A stretch of DNA of 16,116 nucleotides from Bacteroidales bacterium UBA4912 (GCA_002398875.1 DHCC01000069.1:1-16116), one strand, 5' to 3'. Numbered from the stretch's first letter, positions 7,413 through 15,662 are shown. Numbers and translations: made by a program. The notes: generated by a model not told the origin, from the sequence alone.

Positions 7413-7924
7413 AAATTGTATATCTTAAAGAAGTTCTTGTATTTATATTGCTTATTCTTCTTCAGGTATTGCTCTTGAACAGGATCAATGTATTCGGTAT
7501 TGCCACTCCTGTTCTTTATCTCTATTTTTTACTAAAACTTCCGATAGGGAGAAACCAGTTCTTTGTCATCATTTCCGGTTTCCTGCTGGGATTAATTATA
7601 GATATATTTCTGAATACACCAGGTATGAATGCAGCTGCAACAACAATTATGGCAGCATTCAGAAAGCCCGTTATAAATCTCTTTTACGACAGGGAGATAT
7701 ATGATGAATATGTACCGGGTATAAATACAGCAGCCGCTCCATTCGTGAGATTTACCATATTCATGGTATTAACTCATTTGACATTACTCTTCTTTATTGA
7801 ATCATTTACACTGTTTAATCTGTTGAACACTGTAATAAGGATAATTTCCTCTTCGATAATTTCAATTTTATTGATCCTGGCATTGGATGGTCTAACGTAT
7901 AGGAAAAAAGCAGGTGAGCAATAA
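7409..7924 (+). CDS. mreD: Rod shape-determining membrane protein MreD
   Basis: The 171-residue protein is almost entirely hydrophobic, with about five membrane helices, as expected for MreD. Identity rests mainly on this topology, length and position between mreC and mrdA. Family-like stretches are LPIGRNQFF and GLIIDIFLNTPGMNAAA. It overlaps mreC by four bases at the start and the mrdA frame by 11 bases at the end, so the three are likely translated from one message. Confidence 0.9.
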   Translation: MKIVYLKEVLVFILLILLQVLLLNRINVFGIATPVLYLYFLLKLPIGRNQFFVIISGFLLGLIIDIFLNTPGMNAAATTIMAAFRKPVINLFYDREIYDEYVPGINTAAAPFVRFTIFMVLTHLTLLFFIESFTLFNLLNTVIRIISSSIISILLILALDGLTYRKKAGEQ

Positions 7925-9797
7925 TATTAACCCTAAGAATTTAGCAAACCGACGATATGTAATTGCTGCAATAATCGTGGTGATCGGCATTATATATGTG
8001 ATACAACTTTTTAATCTACAGATTCTTAGTCCTCAATATCGTGATTATGCCGAAAGTAATGCATTTCTGAGAAGAACATTATACCCGGCAAGAGGAGCCA
8101 TTTATGACAGGAAAGGGGAGCTGCTTGTGTATAACAGGCCTACTTACGACGTAATGATGGTTGTCAGGGAGATGACCCGTTTTGATACTCTTGATTTTTG
8201 CAATACATTAAACATAGATATTGAAAGGTTTCGTGAACTTAATGCAGAAATGAGAGATACCAGGAAAAATCCCGGCTACTCATCATACACTCCGCAGCTG
8301 TTCATGTCACAGCTTAATGTTGAAGAGTACGGACTCTTGCAGGAAAAACTTTATAAGTTCCCTGGAATCTATATTCAAAGCAGGACAGAGAGACAGTATA
8401 ATCATCCCAATATGGGACTTATACTTGGTTATGTTGCTGAAGTTGACCAGAATACAATAGCATCAGACCCATACTATGTCCGTAAGGATTATGTTGGTAA
8501 GTCCGGCATTGAATTATCACACGAATTAGATCTTCGCGGAGAGAAAGGAGTAGAAATACTTCTTCGCGATGCACATGGCAGAGTTCAGGGGAGGTATGAC
8601 GATGGTCTTCAGGACAAAGCACCAGTATCAGGTAAGGACCTGACTCTTGGGATTGATATCGAATTACAGGCTTATGGCGAATTGCTGATGCAGAATAAAG
8701 TTGGGAGTATTGTTATGATTGAACCTGAAACAGGTGAAATCCTTGCAATGATATCTGCACCTACCTACGATCCCTCTTTACTGACAGGTAAAAAGTTCAG
8801 TGCCAATTATCAGTCACTGGTAAATAATCCATACAAGCCACTGATAAACAGATCTGTTGCAGGTACATATCCGCCAGGGTCAACATTCAAGCCCGCAAAC
8901 GGACTGGTTTATCTTCAGGAAGGTATCATTACACCCGAAACTATGTACTCCTGTTTTGGCGGTTATCCTCCGTTAGGAGGTCGTCCAAGGTGTCACGGTC
9001 ACGCATCACCATTATCGTTGCAGTATGCTCTATCAACATCCTGCAATTCCTTCTTTTCTTACGGACTCAATCACATGCTGAGCAATAGGACAAAATATTC
9101 AAATGTGGGTGAAGCTTTTGATGTGTGGAAAGATCACATGGTAAATATGGGTTTTGGTTATCAGTTAGGAGTTGATCTTCCTTCAGAGAAAAGAGGATTT
9201 ATTCCAAACAGTAAGTTTTATTCAAATATATTCAACACTGAAAGATGGAATGCTCATAATATCATATCAATTTCAATAGGGCAGGGCGAAGTACTTACAA
9301 CTCCGTTGCAAATTGCTAATTTAGGGGCAACAATAGCAAACAGGGGATATTTCTATACACCGCATGTTGTAAGAGAAATTAAAGGTGCTGATTTAGATAG
9401 AGCATATACAACCAGACATAATACAGGCATCAATCGTGAGCATTTTGAGCTTACAGTTGCGGGAATGGCTGATGCTGTTAAATTTGGTACCTGCCGGGGT
9501 ATTAATCTTGAACCTCTTGTTGAGGTATGCGGTAAAACAGGAACATCAGAAAACCCACATGGAGATGACCATTCACTCTTTCTGGGTTTTGCTCCTAAAG
9601 ACAACCCACAGGTTGCAATTGCCGTTGTAGTGGAGAATGGCCGTTTCGGAGCAACCAACGCTGTACCGATTGCACGTTTAATGCTTCAGAAATTCTTCAG
9701 GGGTGAAGTTCCCGAGAGCGATAAATGGCTGGAACAGACAATCATGAATCGTGAGATACTTCCTTATGTTTACACAAGAAATTTACCGTCCAAGTAG
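7914..9797 (+). CDS. mrdA: Penicillin-binding protein 2 (elongation transpeptidase)
   Basis: PBP2 is the class B transpeptidase that cross-links peptidoglycan during rod elongation as the partner of RodA. The 627-residue product has a single N-terminal membrane anchor (about 15-33), a non-catalytic pedestal domain beginning near YPARGAIYDRKG (57-68), and a C-terminal transpeptidase domain. Catalytic motifs are STFK (Ser323-Lys326), SCN (376-378) and KTGTSE (541-546). The start is a GTG at 7914 inside the 3' end of mreD; the first in-frame codons (SNNINPKN) precede the membrane helix at a normal distance. It is followed 11 bp later by rodA. The length is typical of Bacteroidales PBP2. Confidence 0.95.
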   Translation: MSNNINPKNLANRRYVIAAIIVVIGIIYVIQLFNLQILSPQYRDYAESNAFLRRTLYPARGAIYDRKGELLVYNRPTYDVMMVVREMTRFDTLDFCNTLNIDIERFRELNAEMRDTRKNPGYSSYTPQLFMSQLNVEEYGLLQEKLYKFPGIYIQSRTERQYNHPNMGLILGYVAEVDQNTIASDPYYVRKDYVGKSGIELSHELDLRGEKGVEILLRDAHGRVQGRYDDGLQDKAPVSGKDLTLGIDIELQAYGELLMQNKVGSIVMIEPETGEILAMISAPTYDPSLLTGKKFSANYQSLVNNPYKPLINRSVAGTYPPGSTFKPANGLVYLQEGIITPETMYSCFGGYPPLGGRPRCHGHASPLSLQYALSTSCNSFFSYGLNHMLSNRTKYSNVGEAFDVWKDHMVNMGFGYQLGVDLPSEKRGFIPNSKFYSNIFNTERWNAHNIISISIGQGEVLTTPLQIANLGATIANRGYFYTPHVVREIKGADLDRAYTTRHNTGINREHFELTVAGMADAVKFGTCRGINLEPLVEVCGKTGTSENPHGDDHSLFLGFAPKDNPQVAIAVVVENGRFGATNAVPIARLMLQKFFRGEVPESDKWLEQTIMNREILPYVYTRNLPSK

Positions 9798-9808
9798 AAC
9801 ATTGCCAA

Positions 9809-11269
9809 ATGATTAAGCAAAACAACATAGAAGTTGAAGATAAGGGAAGAGTGGATAAGGTTACACTTATCTTTTACCTTGTCTTTGTTGTTCTTGGGTG
9901 GCTCAATATCTACGCTGCAAGCTATGATCTTGAAAATGCAACCGGCATGTTTGATTTGTCAACCAGAGCCGGATCACAGCTAATCTGGATAGGCACATCA
10001 CTCATACTTGCTTTTGCTCTGCTAAAAATAGAAGTAAGCTTCTATGAAACTTATGCTTTTCTTTTCTATATGGTAGGGATATTTCTATTAATTGTTACCC
10101 TGATAGTTGCCCAGGAGATCAATGGATCACGTTCATGGCTGATTATAGGTCCGGTCAGACTCCAACCGGCTGAGTTCATGAAGTTTATAATTGCACTTAC
10201 ACTTGCAAAGGTTTTCAATTCCTATGATTTCAAATTGATGGAGACTAAAAACCTGTTGATGGTCAGCAGTATCATACTTTTACCTGTCATACTTGTAATT
10301 CTGCAAAGTGAGACAGGCACAGCACTTGTTTACCTTAGTTTTATTCTTGTGCTTTACAGAGAAGGTCTGCCCGGCGGAGTTCTCTTTATGGGTGTTGCAG
10401 CAATTATTTATTTCATTCTCGGCATACGGTTCTCAGATGAGCAAATAGGCATGCTTTCAAAAGGAGAAATAATGGCAGTCGTACTCATTATAATATTTTC
10501 AGCAGCAATGGTATGGGGATATCTCAAGCGCAGAAAAACATTCTACAGAATTCTGTTAATTTCTTCTATTCCCTTTGTTGCAGCATTTATACTTACACTT
10601 TTATCAGTGTCAGTTGATTGGGGAATGGTATCAATAATTGCACTTGCTGTTACGGCTGTACAAATGCTTTATCTTTTTTTGCGATACAGAGTAAAGAGCT
10701 ATTTCTATATATTTCTTTTTCTGGTTGCCTCGTTTGCTTTCCTCGAGTCAACTGAATATGCTTTCAACGATATACTTCAGCCGCATCAGCAAATGCGTAT
10801 TAAGGTAGCTTTAGGCATGGAACAGGATCTCAGCGGTGCAGGATACCACGTTGGACAATCAAAAATTGCAATCGGCTCAGGCGGTCTTACCGGCAAAGGA
10901 TATCTAAATGGTACCCAGACAAAACTTAAATATGTCCCAGAGCAGGATACCGACTTTATCTTCTGCACTATAGGCGAGGAGCATGGTTTTCTTGGATCAA
11001 CATTAATTCTGATACTGTTCACAGTTTTTGTACTCAGACTACTAAATCTTGCTGAAAGACAAACATCTACCTTCGGCAGAGTATACGGTTACAGCGTGGT
11101 AAGCGTTTTCTTCTTCCATCTTCTGGTCAATATCGGTATGGTTATAGGAATCATGCCGGTTATAGGCATTCCATTACCATTTTTCAGTTACGGCGGTTCA
11201 TCATTATGGGGCTTCACCATACTGCTTTTTATTTTCCTTAGAATAGATAAGTCCAGAAGAAATAGATAA
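9809..11269 (+). CDS. rodA: Peptidoglycan glycosyltransferase RodA (SEDS family)
   Basis: RodA is the polytopic SEDS enzyme that polymerises lipid II into glycan strands with PBP2. The 486-residue protein shows INGSRSWLIIGPVRLQPAEFMKF (104-126, in part), QSETGTALV (166-174), and GKGYLNGTQTKLKYVPEQDTDF with the expected catalytic aspartate at 382 in TDFIF. The C-terminal PLPFFSYGGSS is also present. It is about 110 residues longer than E. coli RodA. The extra length lies mostly around 205-320, where additional hydrophobic segments occur before HQQMRI; this appears usual for Bacteroidetes RodA. A 19-bp tandem duplication at the 3' end supplies the present stop codon. Confidence 0.95.
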   Translation: MIKQNNIEVEDKGRVDKVTLIFYLVFVVLGWLNIYAASYDLENATGMFDLSTRAGSQLIWIGTSLILAFALLKIEVSFYETYAFLFYMVGIFLLIVTLIVAQEINGSRSWLIIGPVRLQPAEFMKFIIALTLAKVFNSYDFKLMETKNLLMVSSIILLPVILVILQSETGTALVYLSFILVLYREGLPGGVLFMGVAAIIYFILGIRFSDEQIGMLSKGEIMAVVLIIIFSAAMVWGYLKRRKTFYRILLISSIPFVAAFILTLLSVSVDWGMVSIIALAVTAVQMLYLFLRYRVKSYFYIFLFLVASFAFLESTEYAFNDILQPHQQMRIKVALGMEQDLSGAGYHVGQSKIAIGSGGLTGKGYLNGTQTKLKYVPEQDTDFIFCTIGEEHGFLGSTLILILFTVFVLRLLNLAERQTSTFGRVYGYSVVSVFFFHLLVNIGMVIGIMPVIGIPLPFFSYGGSSLWGFTILLFIFLRIDKSRRNR

Positions 11270-11279
11270 GTCCAGAAGA
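11242..11279 (+). repeat. Perfect 19-bp tandem duplication across the rodA stop codon
   Basis: AATAGATAAGTCCAGAAGA occurs twice, directly abutting (11242-11260 and 11261-11279), with no mismatch. The first copy codes for the end of RodA. Because 19 is not a multiple of three, the second copy is read in another frame and yields the TAA at 11267-11269. With a single copy the frame would end as RRNI-stop instead of RRNR-stop, so the change to the protein is minimal. Confidence 0.9.
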
Positions 11280-11288
11280 AACATATAA

Positions 11289-11322
11289 AGGGTGCACCCT
11301 AATTTCGCAATTTGAGTGCACC
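11289..11322 (+). terminator. Hairpin at the end of the mre/rodA operon, possibly a weak terminator
   Basis: GGTGCAC (11291-11297) pairs with GTGCACC (11316-11322). The left arm is itself inside the perfect 12-bp palindrome AGGGTGCACCCT (11289-11300). It lies 20 bp beyond the rodA stop, where a terminator is expected, but no T-tract follows. It may be Rho-dependent, degenerate or regulatory. Confidence 0.4.
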
Positions 11323-11453
11323 AATCAATTAGAACCCAATTTAATAAACATTGCAGTTAGTTGGTTCTGCAACTCCTTGATATCTTATATTATACTTTTA
11401 TCTTACCTTTTAAATATTCTCTGTATATATGACATTACAGAGGAAAAATAGTT

Positions 11454-11461
11454 TAATTTTG
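11454..11461 (+). promoter_or_regulatory. Candidate -7 promoter box for the SDR gene
   Basis: TAATTTTG matches TAnnTTTG and lies 39 bp before the ATG at 11501. The -33 region has no clear TTTG. Confidence 0.45.
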
Positions 11462-11500
11462 TTCTAAATAGTGGTGAAAATCGATTAGTAAAAAGAGACA

Positions 11501-12283
11501 ATGAGAAAAACAGCATTGATTACCGGAGCTTCAAAGGGGATTGGAAGAGAGCTTGCTCATCTTTTTGCAAAAGATGGCTGCAATCTTGCATTAGTAGCAA
11601 GAAGTGCGAAAGAACTGGATAGTTTAAAAGTTCAGCTTGAAGAAAAATACAAAGTTACAGTACACACCTTTTTTAAAGATTTAAGTCAGCCCGAATCAGC
11701 ACAAGCCCTGTTTGATGAATTAAAAGCTGTTGATATCGATATCGATTATCTTGTAAATAACGCCGGATTTGGTGATTATGGATCTTTTGCCGAAACTGAG
11801 TGGGACACTTACGAAAAGATGATATCTCTGAACGTGACAACCTTAACTCACCTTTGCCATCTTTTTATAAGAGATATCAAAGGCAGAAAACCCGGCAGAA
11901 TACTCAATATTTCCTCAACAGCGGCATTCCAGCCGGGACCGATGATGGCAGTATATTTTGCCTCAAAAGCATTCGTGCTCAATTTCTCCGAAGCAGTCGG
12001 GCACGAACTGAGAAAAGATAATATAACAGTAACAACACTTTGTCCCGGTCCCACCAGCACCAATTTTGGTGAAGTCTCAGGCATGAATGCATCGAAATTG
12101 ATTAAGAATATAAGAATAGCAAAATCAGCAGATGTAGCCAAACTGGGCTACAAAGCAATGATGAAAGGCAAGACAATTGTCATTCACGGCGCTCAGAACA
12201 AGTTTGCACCTTTTGTCATAAGGTTTTTGCCCAGAAAATGGGTGACACGTGTTTCAGCAAAGGTTATGGATAACAGTGCGTAG
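11501..12283 (+). CDS. Short-chain dehydrogenase/reductase (SDR), DltE-like
   Basis: The 260-residue product is a classical SDR oxidoreductase using NAD(P)H. It shows the Rossmann nucleotide motif TGASKGIG (8-15), a basic AR after the second strand (33-34) that hints at NADP preference, NNAG (86-89), the catalytic Ser in NISST (138-139) and YFASK with Tyr152 and Lys156. The pattern with CPGPTSTNF and the hydrophobic C-terminal segment resembles the DltE/YqjQ-type SDRs found widely in bacteria. The substrate is unknown. The exported HExxH protein gene follows after 22 bp and is probably co-transcribed, which gives no obvious substrate clue. Confidence 0.88.
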   Translation: MRKTALITGASKGIGRELAHLFAKDGCNLALVARSAKELDSLKVQLEEKYKVTVHTFFKDLSQPESAQALFDELKAVDIDIDYLVNNAGFGDYGSFAETEWDTYEKMISLNVTTLTHLCHLFIRDIKGRKPGRILNISSTAAFQPGPMMAVYFASKAFVLNFSEAVGHELRKDNITVTTLCPGPTSTNFGEVSGMNASKLIKNIRIAKSADVAKLGYKAMMKGKTIVIHGAQNKFAPFVIRFLPRKWVTRVSAKVMDNSA

Positions 12284-12305
12284 TTTACGCTAAAACTACT
12301 TAAGT

Positions 12306-13604
12306 ATGAAACGTCTCAACTGCTTATGGTTAATATATCTATTGACTGCAGCTGTCGTCGCTCAGTCCTCAAAATACTCTGCAGATGAGATTATGGCTTT
12401 TTTTAACCAAACAAGGGAAGCAACAGAAAGTCACACAACACTATGGGATAAAGATATTTACGGACCGATACTTCTTGTAGACCCGCAAACCAGAGAAGTT
12501 TTTGCAAATGTACAAGATGCAAAAAATGAATTAACACCAAAAGGCGGTATTTTTGTAGGTTCAATACCTGGTGAATTGCCCGTTTCAAATACAGATATCA
12601 CCTGGAACGGCACCCATTGGGCAATGCTGGAGTTGCCTTTACCCGAAAAGCGATATGACAGGATAGATTTAGTTACTCACGAACTGTTTCACAGAACACA
12701 ATTTTCTCTTGGTTTTAAACCATTCAGAGAAGAAAATAGCCATCTTGATCAAAGAGATGGAAGAATATACCTGCGACTCGAACTGGCGGCATTAGAAGCC
12801 GCATTAAAAGCTAACAGGTTAACAAAATCAGAAGAGCATATACGCAATGCGTTAATCTTCAGAAAATATCGTCAAATGATATACCGTGGGTCACAGGTCA
12901 CAGAAAACAGTCTGGAAATCCTAGAAGGACTGGCTACTTATACCGGACAAATCATGAGCGGCCGTGATAAGTGGGAGTGGCGCGAATATCTGATTCGCCG
13001 AATCAACAGCTTTGAAGAGACACCCTCTTATGTAAGGTCTTTTGCTTACGAAACAACTCCAGTGTATGGTTTTTTCCTCCAACAGAAGGACTACTCCTGG
13101 AACAAAAAAGTAGACAATGAAACTGATCTCACCGACTTCTTTTCGGAAGCTTTTGGAATGGATTCGAGAATAATCCTGCATACTTATGTAAAACAGGTTG
13201 CCGAAGATTATAACTGGCGAAAGATTGTTGATCAGGAAACAAAAAGAGCTGCTTTAAACAACTCAGTTCTTGATGAATACCGAAATAAGTTTTTAGAGCA
13301 ACCTCACCTTGAAATCAAACTTGAAGATATGAATATGTCTTTTAACCCTGGCAGTCTTATACCACTTGATGAGGACGAAGGAACAGTTTATCCTACCATT
13401 CGTTTAAGTGATAATTGGGGAATCCTTACAGTTGAAGAAGGTGGCGCATTGCTGAGGTCCGACTGGCGGTGGGTAATCGTCTCAGAGCCTTTAGAGATAA
13501 CTGACGACCTGATCACGGGCGACGGTTGGGAAATTGAACTTAACGAAGGTTATCAAATTCAGGAGTTGCCTGATGGCAATTATCTGTTAACAAAGAGTGA
13601 ATGA
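12306..13604 (+). CDS. Exported putative zinc metallopeptidase (HExxH...EGLATY), unrecognised family
   Basis: I do not recognise a named family for this 432-residue protein. It begins with a typical signal peptide (Lys/Arg at 2-3, hydrophobic 7-18, small residues before a likely cut near AVVAQ, 16-20), so it should be exported to the periplasm or beyond. No lipobox is evident. VTHELFHRTQ contains an HExxH motif (His125, Glu126, His129). About 78 residues after H129, LEGLATY places Glu207 where gluzincin-type peptidases have their third zinc ligand. The intervening region (SHLDQRDGRIYLRLELAALEAAL) is helical and polar. A C-terminal beta-rich part (about 340-432) seems separate. A catalytic zinc hydrolase is an inference from these motifs. 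Its gene lies 22 bp after the SDR gene. Confidence 0.6.
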   Translation: MKRLNCLWLIYLLTAAVVAQSSKYSADEIMAFFNQTREATESHTTLWDKDIYGPILLVDPQTREVFANVQDAKNELTPKGGIFVGSIPGELPVSNTDITWNGTHWAMLELPLPEKRYDRIDLVTHELFHRTQFSLGFKPFREENSHLDQRDGRIYLRLELAALEAALKANRLTKSEEHIRNALIFRKYRQMIYRGSQVTENSLEILEGLATYTGQIMSGRDKWEWREYLIRRINSFEETPSYVRSFAYETTPVYGFFLQQKDYSWNKKVDNETDLTDFFSEAFGMDSRIILHTYVKQVAEDYNWRKIVDQETKRAALNNSVLDEYRNKFLEQPHLEIKLEDMNMSFNPGSLIPLDEDEGTVYPTIRLSDNWGILTVEEGGALLRSDWRWVIVSEPLEITDDLITGDGWEIELNEGYQIQELPDGNYLLTKSE

Positions 13605-13613
13605 GTTGTCTTA

Positions 13614-13645
13614 TTTGGCTAAAAAAAAGAATTTAGCTAAATTTG
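13614..13645 (+). promoter_or_regulatory. Promoter of the ygbA operon with two operator-like decamers
   Basis: A complete Bacteroidetes promoter is visible: -33 TTTG (13614-13617), a 20-bp spacer and -7 TAAATTTG (13638-13645), 21 bp before the ygbA ATG. Two near-identical palindromic decamers overlie it: TTTGGCTAAA (13614-13623) on the -33 element and TTTAGCTAAA (13632-13641) on the -7 element, with centres 18 bp apart. The second extends to a perfect 14-bp palindrome, AATTTAGCTAAATT (13630-13643). This placement suits repressor binding. Confidence 0.6.
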
Positions 13646-13666
13646 GACTCAATTCGAGGATAACAA

Positions 13667-13978
13667 ATGAATGAAGGCGAAAAAAAGGTTGTCAGCAAGA
13701 TGATTACCATATATTGTCATTCCAAGCACAAACAGGGAAAAGGCTTGTGTGAAGAATGCAGCTCACTTAACAACTATGCGCTACAGCGGCTTGAGCGTTG
13801 CCTGTTCGGGGATGATAAGCCTACATGCGGCACATGTACAGTACATTGCTATAAAAGCGACATGCGCAGCAGGATAAAAGAGGTCATGCGCTTCTCCGGT
13901 CCGCGCATGCTTTTTATTCATCCTGTTGACGCTATACAGCACTTTTACCGTGAACGTAAAAGGAAAAGATTAAAATGA
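13667..13978 (+). CDS. ygbA: YgbA-family protein (nitrous oxide-stimulated promoter family)
   Basis: The 103-residue cytoplasmic protein matches the small Cys-rich YgbA family, which in enterobacteria is induced by nitric oxide under NsrR control and linked to NO tolerance. Seven cysteines are placed as in a metal- or cluster-binding protein: C17 (followed by H18), C28, C31, C45, C54, C57 and C61, including CEEC and CGTCTVHC. The basic C-terminal third has RFSGPRMLFIHPVDAIQH in part, a family signature, and ends in a Lys/Arg-rich tail. A GAGGA at 13656-13660 is an unusually good ribosome site for this phylum and supports the start. The gene overlaps the next regulator by four bases (ATGA), so the two are one transcription unit. 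Confidence 0.85.
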   Translation: MNEGEKKVVSKMITIYCHSKHKQGKGLCEECSSLNNYALQRLERCLFGDDKPTCGTCTVHCYKSDMRSRIKEVMRFSGPRMLFIHPVDAIQHFYRERKRKRLK

Positions 13979-14886
13979 AATTGTTAGACCTACATACTGT
14001 AATTGCCGATGTGTTAAGTGAGCACAATGAGTTGATACCAGTACTTAATCGTTTTGGAATCAGACTTGGTGTAGGAGATAAAACCCTTGAAGAGCTGTGT
14101 GAAGAGAACAATCTTGACCCCGGACTTATTATAACTGTTCTTAACGTTTATCTTAACGAGGATTATGTTCCTGATATGCTCGAATATATTGAAACAGAGT
14201 CTATCGCAGACTATTTTCAACATACGGTAGAGAATTACATTCTTGAGCTAATTCCAAATATAGAGAAGCACTTAAATGCTTTTATTGCTTTAAGCAGCTC
14301 GATAAATGAATCCGACAACAATCATGTTTACAATAATAACGGATCAGATAATCAAGAGTTGGGAATGCTCAGATTACTTTTCATGAAGTTTAAAGAAAGG
14401 ATGACTAACTATCTGAAGAAGATAGCAAGTTATGATGAGGATTTCCCAGATGAATTACTCCATGATTTAAAAAACATCCTGATTAAACATCTTTCAACTG
14501 ATTATAATCAAAACCTTTGTTATGCAGTGATTTTTTCAATTCATTCATTTGAAAAAGATCTTGAAGCACACAACAGGTTACGCGAAAAGGTTTTACAGCC
14601 AAAATTAAATCAACTTGATACATCGGGTATACGTCAGCTTCAGCATTCAATTGTTAGTGAGCACTCAAGTAGAATCGAAGCAGAAGATCATCACCTGACA
14701 AAACGGGAAACTGAGATTCTCAGACTCATTGTGCAGGGTTATCTCAATAAAGAGATAGCAGAAATGCTGAATATCAGTCTTAATACAGTTTTAACTCACA
14801 GAAAGAATATCATTAATAAAACAGGAATTAAAACTGTTTCAGGTCTTACTTTTTACTGCCTGAGAAACGGTTTAATATCCATGTAA
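13975..14886 (+). CDS. LuxR-type regulator with a degenerate ScdA/RIC-like sensory N-terminus
   Basis: The 303-residue protein ends in a clear GerE/LuxR HTH (about 240-300): LTKRETEILRLIVQGYLNKE followed by IAEMLNISLNTVLTHRKNII. There is no receiver domain. Residues about 5-60 resemble the ScdA_N domain of RIC di-iron repair proteins (YtfE/ScdA): a helix, NRFGIRLGVGDKTLEELC (25-42), then a helix. The conserved Cys pair of that domain is replaced by Gly-Val. Residues about 75-212 are predicted helical and resemble a hemerythrin-like bundle (HTVENYILELIPNIEKH, 83-99; LEAHNRLREKVLQPKL, 196-211), but most expected His/Glu iron ligands are missing. Overlap with ygbA suggests an NO- or iron-related signal, which is inference. 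The HTH is certain; the N-terminal assignment is moderate. Confidence 0.75.
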   Translation: MKLLDLHTVIADVLSEHNELIPVLNRFGIRLGVGDKTLEELCEENNLDPGLIITVLNVYLNEDYVPDMLEYIETESIADYFQHTVENYILELIPNIEKHLNAFIALSSSINESDNNHVYNNNGSDNQELGMLRLLFMKFKERMTNYLKKIASYDEDFPDELLHDLKNILIKHLSTDYNQNLCYAVIFSIHSFEKDLEAHNRLREKVLQPKLNQLDTSGIRQLQHSIVSEHSSRIEAEDHHLTKRETEILRLIVQGYLNKEIAEMLNISLNTVLTHRKNIINKTGIKTVSGLTFYCLRNGLISM

Positions 14887-14906
14887 TACTTTTAAATTTT
14901 TATAGT

Positions 14907-15662
14907 ATGTCAAAAAGAAGTTTTCTATATATACCACTCACAAACTGGGGTGAAGTTATCGAACAAAAGTATGATATAGCAATCCTTCCCTGGGGTGCTG
15001 TAGAGCCACACAATTACCATCTTCCCTATCTTACTGATTGCATACTCACTTATGAGGTAGCCGGTGATGCAGCTGAAGCAGCATACGAAAAGGGAGTTAC
15101 TTGTATGGTTATGGCCCCTGTATACTTTGGTTCCCAAAACACGGGTCAGTGGAATAAGCCCTTTTGCGTGCATACAAGAAGTGAAACTCAGAAGTATATA
15201 CTAACCGATATAGTAACATCACTTCAGGCACAAGGGATACGTAAGCTGGTCATTATCAACGGTCACGGTGGCAACACATTTAAGCCATATGTAAGAGATC
15301 TGAACATGGAATACCCCGATTTCAAAATAATTATAGTGGACTGGTGGACCTTAGAGCCTACTAAAAACTATTTTGAGGAAAGTCCTGATGAGCATGCCGG
15401 CGAGCAGGAAACATCTGTAATGCTGCATTATCATCCTGAGTTGGTTAATATGGACAGTGCAGGTGACGGATCAGTGCAACCTGTCAAATTATCAGCGTTA
15501 AATAAAAAGATCGGATGGATGCCTCGTGACTGGGATGAGATCTCTAAAGATACAGGAATAGGGAATCCAAAAAAATCAACAGCGGAGAAGGGCAGGAAGT
15601 ATGTTGAAGTTGTCGTTAGGAAAATTACCGAACTTCTCATTGATCTCAAATCAGCCGAGTGA
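14907..15662 (+). CDS. Creatininase-family metal-dependent amidohydrolase
   Basis: The 251-residue product has the full signature of the creatininase superfamily, which hydrolyses C-N bonds in cyclic or formamide substrates with a binuclear metal centre. Visible motifs are LPWGAVEPHNYHLPYLTD (27-44), with Glu33, His35 and Asp44 as expected metal ligands, IINGHGGN (116-123) with His120, and EHAGEQETS (162-170) with Glu168. Length is typical (about 240-260). It starts 20 bp after the LuxR-type regulator with no terminator seen between, so it may belong to that operon. The family includes creatininase, FAPy-type deformylases and the peptidase MftE, and the true substrate cannot be read from sequence. 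Confidence 0.88.
   Translation: MSKRSFLYIPLTNWGEVIEQKYDIAILPWGAVEPHNYHLPYLTDCILTYEVAGDAAEAAYEKGVTCMVMAPVYFGSQNTGQWNKPFCVHTRSETQKYILTDIVTSLQAQGIRKLVIINGHGGNTFKPYVRDLNMEYPDFKIIIVDWWTLEPTKNYFEESPDEHAGEQETSVMLHYHPELVNMDSAGDGSVQPVKLSALNKKIGWMPRDWDEISKDTGIGNPKKSTAEKGRKYVEVVVRKITELLIDLKSAE

Noticed and set aside
9353..9658. 101-codon antisense frame within mrdA
   Set aside because: Covers the KTG-motif region of a complete PBP2 gene and has no recognisable domain or start context.
9809..11269. RodA length and inserted hydrophobic segments as a fusion or insertion
   Set aside because: The reading frame and SEDS motifs are continuous, and longer RodA proteins appear normal in Bacteroidetes.
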